This document shows, piece after piece, positions 33,326 to 46,156 of a DNA stretch of 64,000 nt. This stretch comes from Cordilura impudica (Eukaryota > Arthropoda > Insecta > Diptera > Scathophagidae): positions 124,520,800 to 124,584,799 of the forward strand of contig OY821518.1 in the NCBI GenBank assembly GCA_963682025.1, in the 5' to 3' direction. The position numbers and the translations under genes were made by a program. Under the pieces are notes generated by a model that was given only the letters and a program-made list of their open reading frames with translations, did not search any database and was not told where the DNA came from. Every line of letters begins with the position of its first letter. Positions within the stretch are counted from its first letter, which is position 1.

Positions 33326-33487
33326 CTTTTTCATATCTGCAGCCAAAAAAATTAATAACAATATCACTTAAATTTGGTTTCTGCTCATTTTCTATATCTA
33401 ATTAGTTGGACCGAAGAGATAGGGTCTCTAAAGCATGGTATAGGGTATCGTATAGTCGGTCTAGACCGACTATAATTTATTACTTGT
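33326..33487 (+). mobile_element. mini-me-like repeat, copy 6 (right part)
   Basis: It continues from TTTTTCATATCTGCAGCC to GTATAGTCGGTCTAGACC and the CTTGTTT end. Confidence 0.85.
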
Positions 33488-36400
33488 TTAATTTTTATTA
33501 GTGCATCATATGTTTCCGTCATTTTGTACTAAACGCGATTTTCATTGACATTATGCAGTAAAACCTATCTCAAATGAAAAGGGTTTGACCTGAGAAATCT
33601 CCACCTGACTTACAATTTCTCACCCTCGCCGAGAAATTCCAATTTTGATTAACATGAACTGTTGCCTTTAAAAGGCGCTAGAAGCACTAACATGAAAAAC
33701 GAAAAGCGCCAATTTTAGAAATTTTTAAATTCAAGCCCATAGTATACATTATCAACAAAGACTTAACACTCGTGAAGTGTCTGTCAAGCAATTTTTTTTA
33801 TATCTTTATAAGTAAGTGTCCACAATTGTACAATGAAAACAGCAACAACTACAACGCAAAAAAACAATGAGAAATATACTTATACTTGTCATAAGAAATG
33901 GTGATTTTCCACTTGAATTACAATTTTATGAAGTCCCAAAACACAACAAAAACTAAATGTGTTTTTGCATTTTCTTTTTTCATTTTTCTGTTATGTACAT
34001 AAGACAAAATAGACCGCAACAATGATGATGGTATTTATAAAATAAGGACAACATCCAGTCGTAGTACTTCTGCTAACACTACGACGATCAAACACAACAA
34101 TAACAAATAATCATCATAATAAAAGGGCCGCTTTGAGGTGTCATAAAAAAAAATCTGTTGAAATTTAGAGGTTTTTACTTACGTTTTAAGTATAAGCGAC
34201 AAGTTGATAGAGACTTAAGTATAATTAAATTAAGTTTATTATAAAGTAAAGGCCGAAGTTCAAGATAGCTTGGATATTTGAGAAAATAACAAATTTTTGG
34301 ATTTGAGAGTTGTTTAGTCCTTTGAAAAGTCAGTGTTCGCTAAATTTGATTCAAATAATTTGTTCAACAAATAATTTGTTGTCTTTTATAGAAATTTTTA
34401 AATTAAATTTTCGAATAATTATATTTTTAAACAATATTTTTATTTCTCCAAAAATAAATTGTTCTGCTCATTAAAATTTTATTAAAACTTTTCACTTAAA
34501 ATTAATTCAAACTCCCTTTTATCACATAATTATTAAAAACAAAATTCAAAATCCAAAATTTATTCTCTATTGAAGCTTTTAGAAAAATTCATAAAATTCA
34601 TAAAACGAATCGCCTTGTCAAAAAAAATATTGTTGCAATTTTTTTCCAATTCTCGTCTTCTTTTCTTCAAGAAATTTCACATTACCTTTCTTGAAATGTT
34701 GCAAACCGAAAGACCATATTAGCGTACCGACACAAATCCATAATAAAAATCTTTATTTCTCTTTAATGTAAGAAAAAAATTGAAAATAATGATAATAACA
34801 ATGGTGGCTGCCAACGAAATGAAACAAACACTCAAATAAAATAACAATATAAGATGAATAAAAAAATATATATGTAGATAAAGTAAAAAAATATAACAAC
34901 AACAGTAAGGGAAATAAGTTGATTTTTCCAACAAACAATAGAAATTAGATTTTATTGTCAGGAAACTATAGCAAATTCTAGGACAACAGAGACTACATCA
35001 AAATAACATAAAGAATAAGAAATAAATTTCAAACTTAAGCAAATAAACCCACAATATTATGGTATGGGGAATATTTTCATGAAGTCCTCTTGTTTTTTTT
35101 TTTTTTTTTTTTTGCCTGTTTTATTCAGTGTATCACAAAAACGGAAGTAGACAAATTAAGATGTACATAAATATATTTCAGTAAAACATCATTATACCTA
35201 TACAAGTCTGACTTGTTGTTGTTATTATTATTAATATAAATACCATCGCACGCCCATTTACACCTTAATAGATTTTATATATAAAAATTATATTAGAGTA
35301 GAATAAGCAAACTTTATAGTTATAGGACATATTAATCAATAGTGAATATGGCGGTACAAATTAACGATAAAGAGATCGGCATTTAGTAAGCCATTTTTTT
35401 TTTTTTTTAATTTTTTAATTTTCATACAATAATATGAATTGCTTGTTAATTAAGAAAATATATTCACATTTATTAATACATACACATAACTGGTTTCTGA
35501 TATTATTAAAAATTCATGCCTTACTGTTTATCAGGGTACGGCGAACGATCAAACTACGATTGTTTCCAATGTGCCTTGAGTAGAGGTTGGAAATTTACCG
35601 ATATTTTAAAAAACCGGCAATTCGGTAAAAGAAAAAAAATTTTACCGGTTCACCTTTAATTTACAGTTTTTTTTTTTTATTTTATCTTTTTAGTTATTTT
35701 TTTTTTTTTTTTTTGATGTGTAAACATCTATGCGATCAGGAGGGGTAAAAATCACAAACTTCCCTTACGGAAGTGGAACTATTTACGGAAATGGAAGCTA
35801 AAATTATTTAGCTGATTCATCAACCAACAGAAAGCGCCATGAATGTATAGCATACAACTGCAGCCATCAAGTATGACAAACATAGCAGTTGCTTGCTATA
35901 CACATGTAGATAGCGCTTACTGCTTGAATAGATGTTTTTATTCACAAACCACAATGATTTCCAGAATTGCACCAAAATATTGCTATTTTATTAAACATTT
36001 ATTTTTATAAAAATTTATAATTAATTTTCTCAATCATTTAAAGTTATTCGTAACACTACAACTTATTATATATATATTTAACAATTATCACTGCATTTAA
36101 TATTATTTTTAATAAATAAATAAAATAATAAACACATGTAACCGGTAGTAGAGTTTAAAAAGGTTTTTAGTAAAATCACGTGATTTTAAACCAATTTCAC
36201 ACTTTACAAATATCTGGGGTCGAATCGTCGCATTCATTATCGAAATTTTTCAATCGAAATTATTTTTTTATTTTCCCAAATAATATACAAAGCGTAATTT
36301 AACTCTGTCACAGATAGCAAGTTATTATCCATAGTTAATAGTAAAAGTGGAACGAGGTCTGACGATTGTCCGTCTTCTTTAAATAATAAACCAAAATATG

Positions 36401-37230
36401 CCATTTCGACTGATTTTATTCGATATTGAATGCGACGATTTGCCCCTTGCATATTTTTTTATGATACGATTTTCCTATGCGTTTTCTTATTTGGAAAACG
36501 TTCTTATATTTTGCAGTATGGCAGTATTTTTGTACTAAAATTATTATTTTTTTATGTATGAGCAATTCCCCAGATACCCCCACAACTAATAATTCCACTA
36601 CTATGGATGCAGTTTTCCATAGATTTTTAAATACAGTTGAGTCAAAAATGTATATATCTTATTTTAGTTACCATAAGCCAATACTAACTATTTTTAATTA
36701 AGGCTAACCAAATATTATGCTGAGCACCCACGATGGAACATAAACAAAAACATGCGAAAAAACATGTTACCATTTTTTTTTAATACAGACGATGGAAACA
36801 TCAATTCTGTTTGTTTATTGAATATATTAGTACATACTAAAGAACTATATGTGGAAGAAAATAAATTTTATATTCAGCTATAAAATTTGCAAAAATTTAT
36901 AAAAATTTCTATATTTTTATATTAGTTTATAAAATACTTAAAATTTTCATTATCATTATTCATTATTATTAATAAAATTCTTAAAATTTTCATTATCTTA
37001 AATGTTCTCCATTTTTGTCTTTTATTTTCTTTAGTCCGATATACAAAACAACATTACAGCACTGCTCTCAATTAAATAATAGAGCAAAAACAGTAAACAT
37101 TGATACAGCCGTGGAACATTCAGGTTGGAAACATAAAATATCAAAATAATTTGATTTTTGACGAACCAAAATTGAAACATAAATTTGGACATGATACATT
37201 ACTACACACGATGGATCATTAAGGGAAACA
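33488..37230. other. Long stretch without recognised genes
   Basis: AT-rich sequence with poly(T) runs (35093-35113, 35700-35714) and scattered short open frames. One minus-strand frame at 36237-36452 (QYRIKSVEMAYFGLLFKEDG, then QSSDLVPLLLLTMDNN) looks protein-like and ends near a TTAACTCTG stretch, but I do not recognise it. ACCGGTAAAA-type motifs recur at 35610-35650 and 36140. Confidence 0.4.
36237..36452 (-). other. Unidentified protein-like open frame
   Basis: 71 codons, ANRRIQYRIKSVEMAYFGLL followed by FKEDGQSSDLVPLLLLTMDN and LYIIWENKKIISIEKF. The amino-acid mix looks genuine, and neighbouring frames hold no continuation. It may be a transposon-derived exon. I give no function. Confidence 0.2.
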
Positions 37231-37303
37231 TGCCGGTCATTTGTATGTGGACTAGGTCTGAACATGGACCGAATCTCACCAATTTCAATAGCGTTCAGCA
37301 CAA
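37231..37303 (-). mobile_element. mini-me-like fragment
   Basis: CATTTGTATGTGGACTAGG to CAATTTCAATAGCGTTCA matches the central part of the family in reverse orientation. Confidence 0.65.
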
Positions 37304-38088
37304 CGTTAATAAAAAATGCTTTAATTTTTAGATGTTTACACATCTTCCTTGTGATCGGACTCACATGATCTTTTTTTTTTGTTAAAAACGCTAAATATTA
37401 AGAATCCATATACTGAAAACAACAAAAATGTTTAACCCTTCATTGCATAGCATATATGCAATGTTGACTTCGCGCGCATCTGGCAACTCCACTATTGCCC
37501 ATTTTCCGTTATTTTTCTTTCAAAATATTTAATTTTTGGTGCAATTTTGCGTAGTTTGTTAATCATCTTTTAAAATATGCTGATTAAGCAACATGTGTTT
37601 GAAGTAAGCAAAAAAAAATTGTGTCGATTCCTTTTATTATTCTGAAATTCTGTGAAGGTTAGCCGAAATGTAAGTTTTAAGTAGAGCGCTATAAAGCATC
37701 ATTCCATATGTGCAAATTCATGCGTTTGCGCTAATGAGAACTTGTATTGCAAATACAATAATCCCGCAATTTACGAACGGGATACGTTTTGTGAAAGTGT
37801 GCGTATATCGCATATACATATAGCGAGCCCAATATTAGTATGCCATTCTATTGAAAAATAAATAGATACGTTCCAGAGATTGAAAATACAAGGTTTGTCT
37901 TAAAAAAATACGTAGATGCGTACCCAAAATATTCGTTATAGAAAACCCTATTTTTAGAAAGATTTAAAACAATGTGATTAGAAAATAAAAGAAAAAGAAT
38001 TTATTCATTTTAAAAATTAAATAAAAATTACATTCACTAAAAAAGAAAATTTTACATTAACAAAAGAAATTTAACATAACAAACATTT

Positions 38089-38163
38089 CATTTTAAAAAG
38101 AAAATTAAAATTACGTTATTCATTAGAAAAAAAAAATTGATATTACATATTAAGAAAAACAAG
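38089..38163 (+). repeat. Direct repeat left of the 3-kb Helitron-like repeat
   Basis: TTTTAAAAAGAAAATTAAAA to TTACATATTAAGAAAAA recurs at 41167-41235 with few changes. The 3-kb repeat lies exactly between the two copies. Confidence 0.75.
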
Positions 38164-38167
38164 TAAG

Positions 38168-41160
38168 AGTGTTGAATTCGGCTGAGCCGAATCTTTGATA
38201 TCCTCCACCTCGGTTTGAGTATTGATAATAAATGTAAACAAAATATTGGAAAAATAGGCACGCGTTTCCTATATGCATGCGTTTCCGGTTATATGACATA
38301 ACTTCTCGTTTAATTTAGTTTTTGCTAATTAAATAGCTCACCCTTACCTCCATTGCAAAGGTAGTGGTTGTGTAGGGTGGCTATATGCACATTAAATCGT
38401 GCTAATTGGAGATGGCTGTATAGTTTCTTTTAACTGGCGAAATATTTTTTCATTGCGGCCATTTAGGTCGGATGGAGTAACAAAATAATAACCAAAACAA
38501 AAGCTCTCTCAACTTTTTTATTAAAATATTGCCATATTTGGAAAACATAGAGAATAAATTTATAATAATAAATAATCAAATTAGGGATGCCAAATGCAAA
38601 ACACCAAATGTCCCAAACATTTTAAATAAAATAATTTGTTATCTTTAATTTCTGAAAAACTTCAAATATTCATCCAAAAAAAATTGTGAAAATTTATATA
38701 TAAATAACATTCTCATCAAATTGCGTTTATTTATGTAACAATTTTTATGTTCGCAATTCTTAAAGATCAGTTGAGATTTTATAAAATTCATTGAATTTAA
38801 ATTGATATTTTCTGTAGTCCTATTCTGTAAATTTCAACGATCCGACAATCTCAAAATATATCGACAACTATTGTTGTTTGCACTAAGGATTAAGTGATTC
38901 ACTAAGTACATACATCTTATCAACAGTCGACAAATCTATTTTTCTATTTATTTAAATTGTAAACGAGTGGCATCTCCGTCAAAATAAGCGAAAAACACAA
39001 AGAATAGAAAAAAACAAATTACTTCGTGTTTGACAGGATGATTTTATGTTTATGTTTAATATCTTTATTTTTTTTACCAATATTTCTGTTTATTTATTTG
39101 AAAATGAAATAATGAATTGAATATGCTATTTAATTTTTTTATTTATGTAAAAAAGATTTTTTAATAAAAGCAAAATATTTTCACTATTTTATGATTTTTA
39201 TTTATGTATGACGACATTTCAACCTAAAAATTTAAGTCTTTATCGATTGAATAAACAACACAAAAATGGTTGTCGTTTAGATCACAACAACAGCTGACTT
39301 TAACAACAGCGAATATCGTTTAAAAATTTTACTAATAATTTTGCTTTTCTTTTTTAACGTTCGACTACCGTTAAAAGAAGTTACTGGAAAGCTATTAATT
39401 TCTCCTGAATGTCAATATTTTTTTTATTGTAAACATTTTTTAAATGTAAACATATTTGGTGTTTTTTTTTTTTTTTTGGAATTTGATACAATTGATGTCT
39501 TCTAAATTTAAAATTATAATTTCCGACGTTTTGATATGATTTTCTGAAATCCAATTAATATTTTATAATTTATAATTGGAAATTTTAATTCCAGTTTTTA
39601 AAATTGATATTTTCGAAAATTTGAATGGAAAATTTAAAAAGTGCAATTTTGTATTTATGTGAATAATAATGCTTTAGTAATTATAAACAATTTTTAAAAA
39701 TTAGATGTAATCGCAATCAGATATTTTGTAGGTAAAGCAGAATAATAGTTCTATATAACTATGTAAAGCAAAAAACTCATTGATGAACTCGGTAACTCTA
39801 TTTTGTAAAGACAACAAAAAGTTAATATGCCAAACTCATGTTCATATTTGTAAAAGAATAATGAAAAAACGTATGAAATAAAAGACCAGCCGATGTATAC
39901 TCTTAACATTGTTCTGTATGATATCTATTTGAAAATATTGACATTCATGTTAAAATAGAAATAACTATTGCAAAGCTAACTAGAACAAAAATTGTGGCGC
40001 CATCTACTGTGACATAGTCACGCTGAGCATAATGAAGTGACACTCTGTTAATGCAAAAGAAATGTATTTTCCCCACAACAAAATATTGCAGAATTTTATG
40101 TAAATAAAACAATATACCGATTTATTTCTAACATGCAGTTATTATGGATATACATATATAGAATATATGTAAATTATTTGTATTATTTAATATGTATATG
40201 TATGTATATGTGAATATTACACACAAAAAATACAACATCAAACGTTATTTTTGTGTTTTTCTCTTTAAATAAATTAATACATAAACATTTTTTTTGCTAA
40301 ATTTACATTGTTTTTTTTTATTAACAACTAGGTATTTTAGCATTATTTGCTTTAGATGTTGGTGAATTTTTACTCCCTTTATATTAACTCGTAGTGTCTG
40401 CTTGTCGAAAAAATTTTGGATCGATTCTAACCCCTTTCCCGTGACCCATTCGATCTGAAATTTTGCAGGCAGGCTCGTGCTAATAACAGAAATGATCTAA
40501 CAAATGCCAAAACAATGGAAACTTTTAAATTTTTCTACCAGAGTTAATAAAAAAATGTACAAAGGGTTAGTTTTTATTATATTATTACCACAATGACCAC
40601 AAAAACAACAAGTCCAGCTATGACAATAACACAACATTTAAAATAACAACAAGAACAATATAGAAACATCATATTTTTTATTTTTTTTTTACTTTTTCAG
40701 AGATTTCCCTGGACCTGTTCCACCGATTTTAATGATTTTTGAAATAGAAATCTTCCCATGAATTTGGTGAATCATTCTCAATAAAAATTATCACTGTAGC
40801 TGCACTATTGAGGGCGTGATCGTGACAAGAACAACATAGAAAATTATATTTTTTTCAAGACTTTTTTTAGTTCTTCATTCAAATCTCGGGCCCTAATCGA
40901 CCGATTTGGACGGTTTTAAACAGAAAACTTTTCAGGATGTCAGTGAATCATTTTTTATATCAACGAGTACCCCAGCTGCCCGATTGATGTCGTCATCGTG
41001 ATTTCCACAGACGGACAGACGGACATCGCTATATCAACTCCGGTTGTTATAAGGATCACAAATATATATATTTTATGGGGTCCAAAATTTTTTTCTAATT
41101 ATTACAAACGGAATGACAAACTTATATATACCCTCTGCACACTGGAGTGGAGGGTATAAA
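38168..41160 (-). mobile_element. Helitron-like 3-kb repeat, (GTCY)-bearing family 2
   Basis: The left border AACAAGTAAGAGTGTTG is followed by the palindrome AATTCGGCTGAGCCGAAT. The right border ends GGAGTGGAGGGTATAAAAA, with GACGGACAGACGGACAT near 41015. In reverse this is the same layout as the ~800-bp mini-me family (hairpin, ~10 nt, CTTGT), but with different sequence. No long frame was found. The middle is AT-rich and may hold older insertions that I cannot resolve. Confidence 0.6.
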
Positions 41161-41166
41161 AACATT

Positions 41167-41235
41167 GAATTTTAAAAAGAAAATTAATATTACGTTATTC
41201 GTTAGAAAAGGAAATTTGCATTACATATTAAGAAA
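41167..41235 (+). repeat. Direct repeat right of the 3-kb Helitron-like repeat
   Basis: Partner of 38089-38163. Confidence 0.75.
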
Positions 41236-41269
41236 AAAATATTAATTATAAATGTTATATTTATTTTGA

Positions 41270-42395
41270 CTAGCAGATTCCAGCGCTCGAAATTCGAGTG
41301 CTATTTCTACTTAGCCAATTCACAAACCAGCACTTTTTGGTTTATTATTATTGTGAATGAAGATGAAAAACTCATTAACAAACACATTAAAAAATTTAAT
41401 AAACACACACGGAGCATATGTATAATTATACCCTATACCACTATGTGTTTTGGGTATAATGACTTTGTGCTGCTGTTTGTAACAACCAAAAATATTTGAC
41501 CTACGCCCATCTTTAATTATACCGATCGAATCAGAATCACTATCTGATTCGATTTAATGATGTCCGTCCGTCCGTCCGTCCGTCTGTGTGTCCATGTAAA
41601 GCTTTTAATCAAACTGCAGGTCGCAAATATGAATATATTTTGATGAAATTTGGTATGTAATCTTTCATCAGCCGTGGGATAAACGCTATTGAAATTGGTG
41701 AGAATCGGTCCATGTACAGACCTAGCCCCCATACAAATAACCCCTTTGAAATTAACATATATTGCCATAAGATCCAAATTATCATACAAAATTGGGTTTG
41801 TATGTGTTTATTGTATCCATTAATCAGTAGTCCAAAAATGATCCCTATTGGACAACTCTTAGTCATAGGCCCCATATAGAGCCGTTTCCCGACCTTCACT
41901 TAAATCTATCAAAAAACAAAAATATTGCACTCTCAAATTTTGTTTGTATATACTTTTGCAAAATACAAGAGACTTTACCAAACATGGTCAGGATCGGTCC
42001 ATTTTTGGGCCTAGTCCCCATATAGATATAGCATCCGATATGAACTTTTTCATATCTGCAGCCGAAAAAATTAATAAAAATTCCACTCAAATTTGGTTTA
42101 TGCTTATTTTCTATATCCAGTTATTTGGGTCTAAGAGATAGGGTCCCTAAACTTATGGTATAGGGTATCGTATAGTCGGTCTAGACCGAATATAATTTTC
42201 TTACTTGTTTTATTTTATGTATGTGTTAGTAGCAACTTTGAATGCAATTTACTTAAAATAAAGGAAAAAATTTAAAAATCTGTAAATCTGTAAATGAAAT
42301 ACCTTTCAAATAATATAAGTTTGGTCAAAAGCGGGATAAAGCGGTAGAATAAAAAATCGGTAACAAAAAATCGCCTAACCTATTAATATTATAGA
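41270..42395 (-). mobile_element. Helitron family B, copy B2 (split by mini-me)
   Basis: In reverse orientation it runs from TCTATAATATTAATAGG (42395) to the hairpin GCACTCGAATTTCGAGCGC, nine bases and CTAG (41270-41273). It has the same interior as B1. It is split at 41428-42210 by mini-me copy 7, and its own length is about 343 bp. Confidence 0.8.
41428..42210 (+). mobile_element. mini-me-like repeat, copy 7
   Basis: A full copy from TTATACCCTATACCACTATG to TTCTTACTTGTTTT. Its terminal palindrome has one change (GACCGAATATAA). Confidence 0.85.
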
Positions 42396-42559
42396 TGTGT
42401 CATATAAGCTCTCGTCTAAGGTAGTAGATGATTGTTCAAAGCGACTTCATGTGCCATAACGACAATTTCATTATGAATTTCTTGAATGTTGTGTAATGAA
42501 CTACCGAAATCATTCATGCACTCACGCCATAATTTCTTCCAAACTCCATGCATAGCTGA

Positions 42560-43670
42560 TTCCTGAACTTAATCCCAAGATTTTTTAATATTATCAATAA
42601 CATTCATTACATTAAATTGCTTCCAAAATTCTGTAAGAGTTATCTGATTTAGAATATCAACATATTGGATAAGATTCTTGTAAACGCGACGCAAATAATA
42701 AGCCTTAAAATTGGCGATTACACCCCGATCCATTGGTTGAAGTATAGGAGTAGTAGTTGGTGGTAGGGATACGATTTTGATGTTGTCAGGTATATCAGTT
42801 AGCTTATGGCTAGGTGGATTGACAATTATTAGCAATGCCTTATTTAAAATATTTTGTTCGGAATTAAATTGTCACAGAATTTAAAAAAAAAATTATTCGA
42901 CCAGTCTTGTAAAAGATGTGCTATTATCCATCCCTTTTTTACTGGAGCGCCAGATAACCAAGTTTTGATTTGTTGCAACGCTTGAAGGCTCGTGGATTTT
43001 CAAAATGATAAATAAGCATCGGCTTTAAATTATTATCACCCTCAGCATTCCATCCCAACATAACCGTTACACGGTTCTTAACTGTATTAAATCCTGACGC
43101 AGACTTTTCTTGTTTGGAAATGAGTGTTCTAGATGGCATTCTTTCAGAAAATAGACCTGTTTCATTCACATAATATACTTGTTGTGGGGTATACTCACCG
43201 GCTTCAACAACTTCTTTAAATTCTGCAGGATAATTTTTTGCTGCATCAACGTAACGCTTCTTAAATCGATCAAGCCAACCTTTGCTAGCTAAAAACTTTT
43301 CTGCCTGAGATCCTTCGCCATTTTTCATTATTAAAATAATAAATACTGGCTCCTGGTTTTTTCTTGGATAATGCTTGTGCTTATCGCAATATTTCGTTAG
43401 GATTCGTTCCATATCTTCCATCACCACACCTCTATGTTTTGGAACGTTTTTTGCAGTTAAAGATGTTATTCTTTGTACACTACTTCTTATTTAATCTTGA
43501 TTGTTCTTCATTGAAGCAGCGAGGCCTAAATCTTTTCCTATTTCATTATATTTGTCGCCTGCTTCGTTCCTCCAATGTAATCGCTTTACGGATCTTTTTT
43601 GCACCAGTGGCGTGGTACGTACCTCCATTTCGCTTACCAGATATTTTTATAGTAAAATTAATTTTCACTT
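42560..43670 (-). pseudogene. Tigger/pogo transposase relic, catalytic acids lost
   Basis: Minus-strand order: a psq-type helix-turn-helix start (KRNGGTYHATGAKKIRKAIT, about 43640-43570), a CENP-B-type segment (MEDMERILTKYCDKHKHYP, FLASKGWLDRFKKRY), then the DDE_1 core. The first acidic motif reads VYYVNETGLF, where VDET is expected, followed by ISKQEKSASGFNTVKNRVTV and MLGWNAEGD. After a frameshift and a poorly preserved stretch the second motif reads LLIIVNPPSH, where LLxDNxPxH is expected. Then SLPPTTTPILQPMDRGVIAN and FKAYYLRRVYKNLI follow. Two catalytic aspartates are therefore replaced by Asn and Val. The role would have been cut-and-paste transposition at TA sites. Confidence 0.8.
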
Positions 43671-43937
43671 AATATACCACCAACAACGATAGACCTTACT
43701 GAGATACTACCAACACTAAATAACTTATTTTTTCCACATACTGTAATAGACTTCACTTTTAAACATTGTTCATAATAGCGAATTTTTCATTCGTAAAACG
43801 AATTTTATACTTTACGAATAATGTTTGTAACATCGAAATTTCGTAAAAAGAGCCTTCGTAAGTCAGGGGATTACTGTATGTTGTTATATTGCATATATGC
43901 AATTCCATGTATTCTTGTTTATTAATTTTATTTATTT

Positions 43938-45690
43938 TGAGGTCACTTACTGATTACCAAATTGCAAAAAGGTTAGGTGAAAGCGCAGATGATTTTTTTC
44001 TTGATGACGATGACAATATTGGTAAAAGCAACATAAGTCGACTGAAGTAGGTGGAGGACGAAGCAAATGCAGGAGAAATATCTAGTGTTGGAGAGAACGC
44101 AAATGCTAATGAGCGAAGAAGTGTCGGTGATTTACGTTCTCTGAAACATAAATGTGAAAGAACTATTTGGAAATAGAAACAATCCGCCATGGATTTAAAA
44201 ACTGATTTTAAGGCCAGCTTCCAGAACGATTTTTAAATATAAGTGAACCATGCAGTTACTTCACATATTTTTTTTTTTAAGAACTTATGAATTCTATTGA
44301 CTACCAGTTGAATTTATATGCTTGTCAGAAAAATACTGATTCTGGAGATCATATTGATCAATTGACTTAGAAAAATTTTTTGGTATATACATTATGATGT
44401 CTGTGGGTGAAATTCCAAACAGTCTTTGATATTTAACACACTTATACAGGAGACTATGTCTATAAATCGGATTGAAAAAATTAAGTCAATTCTATATTTC
44501 AATAACAATGATGAAATAATACCGAAAGATGATCCAAATTATGATCGACTTTTTGAAATACGTCCTGTTGTGAAACATTTGGTCGAAAAGTATATGTCCC
44601 AATTGAAAGCTGTCTTTCTGTTGACGAGCAACTATGCTCTATAAAATGAAAGTGATATTTGAAGCAGTATCTTCCAATGAAACCAAACGAGTGGAGATTT
44701 GAAGCGTATGTGCTTGTAGGAATTTCGGGCTATATATACGGGTCACGATAACAACCCCTCATTTAGGCCACCCGAACAAAATGACTTGGGTGCGTGTGCC
44801 AACATTTTCGTTAGACTTCTGCGACCCGTTCCGTCAGAAAAACAACTATAAAGTTTTTTTTTGATGATTACTATACATCGTGGTATTTTCTCGCTGCGTC
44901 AGTCCGTTGGAATAGAATTTCGAACTTAAAACTTCCAGATGACAAAATTACGATGAAGAGACCACGCGTAGAATGCTGCGAATAGTTGCAATGGTAAAAA
45001 TTCTATTGTATCTATTGATTCTTGGAGAGATAACAAAATTGTTAACTTGATGGCAAACTTTTGCGGTAAGAATCCTGAGGTTAGCGCTGAAAGGTTCAAC
45101 AATAAGTTGAGAAGACAAATAAATGTCGATTGCCCAAGCATTGTAGCAGAATATAACAAGTTTATAGATGGGGTCGACTTACTGGATTCCTTCATAGGGC
45201 ACAACAAAATCAAAATACGCTCTAAGCAGTGGTATATAAATATATTTGTTCTTTTTAATTCTTCAAATAGCATAGAGGCGTAAGAAGTGGTATATGCGTC
45301 TTTTTTTATCACTTGGTAGATACCGCCTTGATAAATGCTTGGCTGTTATACAAACGCGCTGAATTACAAAAAGGCAACAATATAAACGAAATCTTGGCAG
45401 ATTTTCGTTTGAAAGTAGGTGAAACGCTTTGCAAAGGGGGAATAAATGCAACAGCTAGTGGTAGACCTTCAGAATTAAATAAGGTCTTTCCCGTAACTAT
45501 TAGCTATTTTTTTCAAAACAGTTTGTCTGAACAATCATTCTTTTGGAATTCTTTATTTTAGAGGAAGTATCCAAGAAGTTGGCCAATTTCCCAAAACGAG
45601 GTTTGACTAGATCACGTGGCGCATTGGCCCAAATGGGTAGATAACCGAATTACATGTAAATTGACGGGCTGTAATGGATATACGTTTATT
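43938..45690 (+). pseudogene. piggyBac transposase relic 2
   Basis: It starts with an acidic N-terminus (TDYQIAKRLGESADDFFLDD). RIEKIKSILYFNNNDEIIPK and RLFEIRPVVKHLVEKY follow. After a frameshift come LSVDEQLC (first catalytic Asp), YLKQYLPMKPNEW, YVLVGISGYIYG, then FFDDYYTSWYF (second Asp). A further shift leads to CPSIVAEYNKFIDGVDLLDS (third Asp region), IKIRSKQWYINIF and ALINAWLLYKRAELQKG. A zinc-binding tail, HWPKWVDNRITCKLTGCNGY, closes it. All three acidic motifs survive although the frame is broken at least four times. Confidence 0.8.
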
Positions 45691-46156
45691 CTTTAATAAG
45701 TCAAGAAATAGTTTTAAAAAATTTCCCACAATAGTTTTCCAAATATAAATTATATAAACATGAATCAAATAAAAAATGATTTCTTAAAATTTTAATTAAT
45801 ATTTCAGTCCACCATAATCATCAATGAAACCGATAAAACGTGAAGGTATAAAAAAATACATGTTAATACATTTCCATGAACATACTGCATGATATTGCTT
45901 ATATGCAATGTTACGTAACTCCTACAATACAAACAGGAAGTCAACCAAATTTAATTTCTGCAATCATAATGTGCATGCAACGTACGGTTAAATGTATTTG
46001 TAAATCTACTAGTTCATTTCTTGAATAGATAAAAATGAATAATTAAAATAATCATTATGCATTATTATTCTTATAAAAAAATTAAAGTGCATCCATTCAT
46101 TTAAAAAATCGTAAACATAAAAGACATATGTTATGTTTATGTTAGTATATAATATA

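Larger units (their letters stand above)
37756..43876 (-). mobile_element. Tigger/pogo element (contains nested elements)
   Basis: The left end CAATAATCCCGCAATTTACG and the inverse of the right end, CAGTAATCCCCTGACTTACG, are similar. Both are flanked by TA (37754-37755 and 43877-43878), as expected for the Tc1/mariner-pogo group. The transposase gene lies at 42560-43670 on the minus strand. Inside are a 3-kb Helitron-like repeat (38168-41160) and Helitron B2 (41270-42395). Confidence 0.8.
37436..45987 (+). mobile_element. piggyBac-like element 2 (contains nested elements)
   Basis: It is flanked by TTAA on both sides (37432-37435 and 45988-45991). The ends read CCCTTCATTGCAT and, in reverse complement, CCGTACGTTGCAT (10 of 13 identical). 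Subterminal GCATATATGCAA-like palindromes occur at 37449, 37812 and 43890, and one at 45895. A Tigger element splits it at 37756-43876. The transposase relic is at 43938-45690. Without insertions it is about 2.4 kb, normal for piggyBac. Confidence 0.8.

Noticed and set aside
34719..34938. Two minus-strand frames rich in F, Y, I and L as membrane proteins
   Set aside because: The composition follows AT-rich DNA on this strand, and there is no start context, splice site or homologue that I recognise.
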